From: Azospirillum rugosum
GTDB taxonomy: Bacteria > Pseudomonadota > Alphaproteobacteria > Azospirillales > Azospirillaceae
Assembly (NCBI RefSeq): GCF_017876155.1
Contig: NZ_JAGINP010000017.1
Span: 124,001 to 188,000, forward strand
Direction of reading: 5' to 3'
Length of the DNA stretch: 64,000 nucleotides
The notes below the pieces were generated by a model. The model saw only the letters and a list, made by a program, of their open reading frames with translations. It was not told the origin of the DNA and searched no databases. Below are positions 61,332-64,000 of the stretch, one piece after another. The position numbers and the translations under genes were made by a program. How positions within the stretch are numbered: position 1 is the first letter of the stretch; each line of letters starts with the position of its first letter.

Positions 61332-61853
61332 CTATCCGTTCGGACGAGTCTCGTCGCCGCTGCCGAGGGGCCGCTGCATCAGGACGCTGTCGACCCAGCG
61401 GCCGAACTTGAAGCCGACCGATTTGAGAACGCCCGCGGGCTCGAAGCCCAGTTGCCGGTGCAGGCCGATGGACGATGCGTTGCCGCTGTCGCCGATCACC
61501 GCGACCATCTGGCGGCACCCGGCCAGGGTGCAGCGCTCGATCACCGTCGCCAACAGCGCCCGCCCCAGGCCACGCCCGGTGAAGGCCGGGTCGATGTAGA
61601 TGGAATCCTCGACCGTGAAGCGGTAGGCGGTGCGCAGCCGGTAGGGGCCCGCATAGGCGTATCCGGCGACGATGCCGTCGATCTCCGCCACGACATAGGG
61701 CAACCCGCGACCGAGCACTTCCAGGCGCCGCCGCCCAAGCTCGGCGGCATCGGGCGGCACCTCCTCGAAGGACGCCGAGCCGGTCAGCACATGGTGGGCG
61801 TAGATGGCGTGAATGCGCTCCAGATCCTCAGGACGGCTATCGCGGACGAGCAT
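61332..61853 (-). CDS. GNAT acetyltransferase, phosphinothricin/methionine sulfoximine type
   Basis: 173 aa from ATG 61853. MLVRDSRPEDLERIHAIYAHHVLTG, FEEVPPDAAELGRR, GIVAGYAYAGPYRLRTAYRFTVEDSIY, acetyl-CoA loop GRGLGRALL and HRQLGFEPAGVLKSVGFKFGRWVDS are the signature of the Pat/MddA group. These enzymes acetylate amino groups of phosphinothricin, methionine sulfone or sulfoximine. Substrate range cannot be read from sequence. Confidence 0.88.
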   Translation of the reverse strand: MLVRDSRPEDLERIHAIYAHHVLTGSASFEEVPPDAAELGRRRLEVLGRGLPYVVAEIDGIVAGYAYAGPYRLRTAYRFTVEDSIYIDPAFTGRGLGRALLATVIERCTLAGCRQMVAVIGDSGNASSIGLHRQLGFEPAGVLKSVGFKFGRWVDSVLMQRPLGSGDETRPNG

Positions 61854-62359
61854 GTGCGGGTCTCCAAGTGGCGCGCCGCACATAACACGGTCGGCCGGCG
61901 CTGAACAGGCACGGGAAGCGGTCGCCGTCCCACGTCGTCTCTGCGGCGGCCACTGACCTTCCGCAGAGGCGCCCCCCTGCCGGTTGGCCGATGCCCGGCG
62001 TGCTGAACCCTCCCAAATGGCCGAGAGCCACCCAAAGGAAGGCAACCTCAATATCCCGTCATCCAAACGTCAGTCGTCCACCTCTGGTGGCTGGTACAAA
62101 AGTTCGCCCCGCCAGAACGCCTGTCGCGGCAGCAGAATAGCCCGGATATACGCCGAAAAATATTGCTGCAACGCCGTTTCCAGGCTTGATCCGACTTGGT
62201 CAGGACGGCACAGTAACCTAGTCCGATTGACGCATTCCTGGATAATTTCGGCAAATTCCCGAGAAACATAAGGCCGAAGCGATGAGCGTCCGACGCACGC
62301 TCATCGAAAGGGGATGGAGTCATGACGGCGGTGGAGCGTTGGAGAGAGGAGGCCTTGGA
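61854..62359. other. Non-coding region upstream of rpoH
   Basis: About 500 bases between divergent genes, with no supported gene. Short open frames here lack ribosome sites. TTGACG at 62227-62232 and GATAAT at 62241-62246 are promoter-like hexamers but are not correctly spaced with each other. No EcfG or RpoH consensus promoter was found. Confidence 0.4.
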
Positions 62360-63250
62360 GTGCTCAAGAAACTCCTGACTGGTGAGAATGCCAGCCTGTC
62401 CCGGTACGTCGAGGAATCGAAGCGGTTCCCCATCCTGGCCCCCGACGAGGAGCGCGAACTGGCGGTCGCCTGGCGCGATCGCGGAAGCTCCGTGGCGCTG
62501 GAACGGCTGGTGGGCAGCCATCTGCGGCTGGTCATCAAGATCGCCCGCGGGTTCGGCGGCTACGGCCTGCCGCTGGCCGACCTTGTCGCGGAAGGCAACG
62601 TCGGCCTGATGCAGGCGGCCCAGAAATTCGACCCGGAGCGCGGCTTCCGCTTCGCAACCTACGCCACATGGTGGATTCGCGCCGCCATCCAGGAATACAT
62701 CCTGCACAGCTGGTCGCTGGTGAAGATGGGCACCACCGCCGCGCAGAAGAAGCTGTTCTTCAACCTGCGCCGCCTGAAGAGCCAGATGGAGGAGTTGGAA
62801 CAGGGCGACCTGTCGCCGGCCACCGTCACCGCCATCGCCACCGAGCTGGACGTCCCGGAGCTGGAGGTGGTGGAGATGAACCGCCGCCTGTCGTCCAACG
62901 ACAGCTCCCTGGACGCGACCCTGTCCAGCGACGGCGAGACCAACTGGCTGGAGCTTCTGGCGGACGATCGTCCGACGCAGGAGATCGTGATCGCCGACGC
63001 GGACGAGCTGGCGTTGCGCCGGCGCCTTGTCGGCCAGGCGCTGGAGCGGCTGGACGACCGCGAACGGCGCATCCTGTTCGAACGCCGCCTGAAGGACGAT
63101 CCCTCCACCCTGGAGGCGTTGAGCCAGCAGTTCTGCGTCTCGCGGGAGCGCGTCCGGCAGATCGAGGTCCGTGCGTTTGAGAAGCTGCAGAAGGCGGTGC
63201 TGAGCGCCGCCCAGGCGTTGCGCCGCCCGGCCGTCCACGCGGCCGCCTGA
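62360..63250 (+). CDS. rpoH: RNA polymerase heat-shock sigma factor RpoH
   Basis: 296 aa. GTG 62360 is chosen because AGAGGAGG (62345-62352) lies 7 bases upstream and the usual RpoH length results; an ATG at 62282 would add 26 unrelated residues. Regions 1.2-2.4 are SLSRYVEESKRFPILAPDEE, LVGSHLRLVIKIARGFGGYGLPLADLVAEGN and FDPERGFRFATYATWWIRAAIQEYIL. The RpoH box QKKLFFNLRRLK is present, and region 4.2 (LEALSQQFCVSRERVRQIEVRAFEKL) closes it. Alphaproteobacteria often carry several rpoH copies for heat, oxidative or photo-oxidative stress. Confidence 0.94.
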   Translation: MLKKLLTGENASLSRYVEESKRFPILAPDEERELAVAWRDRGSSVALERLVGSHLRLVIKIARGFGGYGLPLADLVAEGNVGLMQAAQKFDPERGFRFATYATWWIRAAIQEYILHSWSLVKMGTTAAQKKLFFNLRRLKSQMEELEQGDLSPATVTAIATELDVPELEVVEMNRRLSSNDSSLDATLSSDGETNWLELLADDRPTQEIVIADADELALRRRLVGQALERLDDRERRILFERRLKDDPSTLEALSQQFCVSRERVRQIEVRAFEKLQKAVLSAAQALRRPAVHAAA

Positions 63251-63304
63251 CCGGGTCCGGCATACGCCCTGGCGCACCGGCTTCCAGCACCGTTTCACAC
63301 ACCC

Positions 63305-63341
63305 ATCCGGCGGCTGCCCCACGGCACCGCCGGATTTTTTT
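63305..63341 (+). terminator. Terminator of rpoH
   Basis: ATCCGGCGG (63305-63313) pairs with CCGCCGGAT (63327-63335), and seven Ts span 63335-63341. It lies 55 bases after the stop. Confidence 0.9.
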
Positions 63342-63484
63342 CATCTGCAACGAGCCTGCGACAAAGCGGACCGTTTTCACAACCTTCCACGGACGTCATA
63401 GTCTGATCCGCAGGGTGGATTGCTTTGCATTCTATACAAATTGCGTTATCCTGACGCCGAACTTTTTCGCGGGGAAGTCGCTCC

Positions 63485-64000
63485 ATGTCGCATGCTGGCC
63501 AGACCCAATCCATTGTCGAGCGCATCGCGTTCCTTCGCATTGACGAAGCCACGAAGGCCACCCTCCGGGAATTCCAGCCCTATCTGGCGCAGCGCATCGA
63601 TCAGATCCTGGAAGACTTCTACGGCTACCTCCGCACCGTTCCGCAGGTCTCGACGCTGCTGGCGAACCCGACCACGGTCAGCCGCGCGCGCGACATGCAG
63701 AAGCAGCATTGGCTGAAGAACGTCTTCACCGGCACCTTCGACGACGCCTACATGGCGCAGGTCCTGAAGATCGGCCAGGCGCACCAGCGAATCGGCCTGG
63801 AGCCGCGCTGGTACATGGGCGCCTACTGCTTCACCATGAACAAGCTGATCGATCTGGCCGCCCAGGTCTACCGCAAGAAGCCGGAGAAGCTGGCGCTGCT
63901 GCTCCAGGCGATCAACAAGGCGGTGTTCCTCGACATGGATCTGGCGACGTCGGTCTATGTCGACCTGAACACCGCGGCCATCATCTCCCGCGAATTGGGC
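63485..64000 (+). CDS. Globin-coupled sensor, protoglobin domain (partial)
   Basis: 172 codons to the window edge; ATG 63485 with GGGGAAG upstream. The visible part is a protoglobin-type heme domain: RIAFLRIDEATKATLREF, ILEDFYGYL, ARDMQKQHWLKNVFTGTFDD, the proximal heme His100 in IGQAHQRIGLEPRWYMGAY, and AVFLDMDLATSVYVD. In HemAT-like proteins this domain senses oxygen and is followed by a methyl-accepting signalling domain; a diguanylate cyclase or kinase output is also possible. The output domain lies outside the window. Confidence 0.88.
   Translation, partial: MSHAGQTQSIVERIAFLRIDEATKATLREFQPYLAQRIDQILEDFYGYLRTVPQVSTLLANPTTVSRARDMQKQHWLKNVFTGTFDDAYMAQVLKIGQAHQRIGLEPRWYMGAYCFTMNKLIDLAAQVYRKKPEKLALLLQAINKAVFLDMDLATSVYVDLNTAAIISRELG

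Noticed and set aside
61984..62271. A 95-codon plus-strand open frame upstream of rpoH
   Set aside because: There is no ribosome site, composition is unlike coding DNA of this window, and it occupies the expected rpoH promoter region.
62282..62359. ATG start for RpoH 26 codons upstream
   Set aside because: It has no good ribosome site and gives an atypical N-terminus; GTG 62360 has AGAGGAGG at the right distance and the usual RpoH length.

Overview
The window looks like a stretch of chromosome or chromid from a GC-rich alphaproteobacterium of the Azospirillum type (Rhodospirillales). I infer this from the gene order (popZ-valS, tmk-holB-metG-tatD), an AapJQMP amino-acid transporter, a MucR/Ros regulator, an RpoH-type sigma factor, a protoglobin chemoreceptor, and a small-RNA locus under FNR/FixK-type boxes. 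The assignment comes from family recognition only; no database was searched.

Region 1 (1-10070) is the right end of an integrated temperate phage. It holds a minus-strand DNA-binding-like protein that runs off the left edge, two very large internal-virion-type proteins (one with a lytic transglycosylase-like domain), two small minus-strand regulatory-type genes, and a tyrosine integrase. The integrase ends 12 bases before the 3' part of a tRNA-Arg(UCU), which is the attachment-site scar. The capsid and packaging genes and the intact tRNA should lie to the left of the window.

Region 2 (10071-11300) is a short accessory interval and holds the most interesting object in the window. Three tandem minus-strand small RNAs of about 60 nt share a 5' GUCUCUAACCCUCC segment. 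Each ends in its own intrinsic terminator and each has an FNR/FixK-type palindrome (TTGAT-N4-ATCAA) centred about 41.5-42.5 bases upstream of the expected start. This looks like a triplicated set of oxygen-responsive riboregulators. A small membrane protein gene (DUF6460-like) and a cluster of DnaA-box-like sites lie beside it.

Region 3 (11304-25700) is metabolism and transport: hisI and a cystathionine beta-lyase; the aapJQMP polar amino-acid ABC transporter with an intercistronic terminator after aapJ; a HisC-like aminotransferase; then a long minus-strand run (degenerate HtrA-like protein, Nudix hydrolase, cysteine synthase, AlaX editing protein, mercaptopyruvate sulfurtransferase, two GNAT enzymes, an EamA exporter). 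The run has a sulfur/cysteine flavour.

Region 4 (25700-45700) is largely housekeeping: tRNA-Asn and tRNA-Cys, a PCMT-family methyltransferase, a rhodanese, TolC, PopZ, ValS, a DUF218 protein, RlpA, a D,D-carboxypeptidase, Tmk, HolB, MetG, TatD and an MBL hydrolase. A composite palindromic repeat separates these from an LprI-domain protein, a DUF4384 protein and a PP2C phosphatase.

Region 5 (45833-54358) is a polyamine module: agmatine deiminase, PotFGHI uptake, gamma-glutamylputrescine synthetase (PuuA) and gamma-glutamylputrescine oxidase (PuuB). Together they would import putrescine or make its precursor and begin its catabolism.

Region 6 (54395-64000) has a conserved unknown protein, a FAD oxidoreductase, a polysaccharide pyruvyl transferase-like protein, a HAD nucleotidase, a DUF3072 protein, TerC, HU, MucR, an orphan terminator that suggests another small RNA, a GNAT enzyme, RpoH and the start of a globin-coupled sensor that runs off the right edge.
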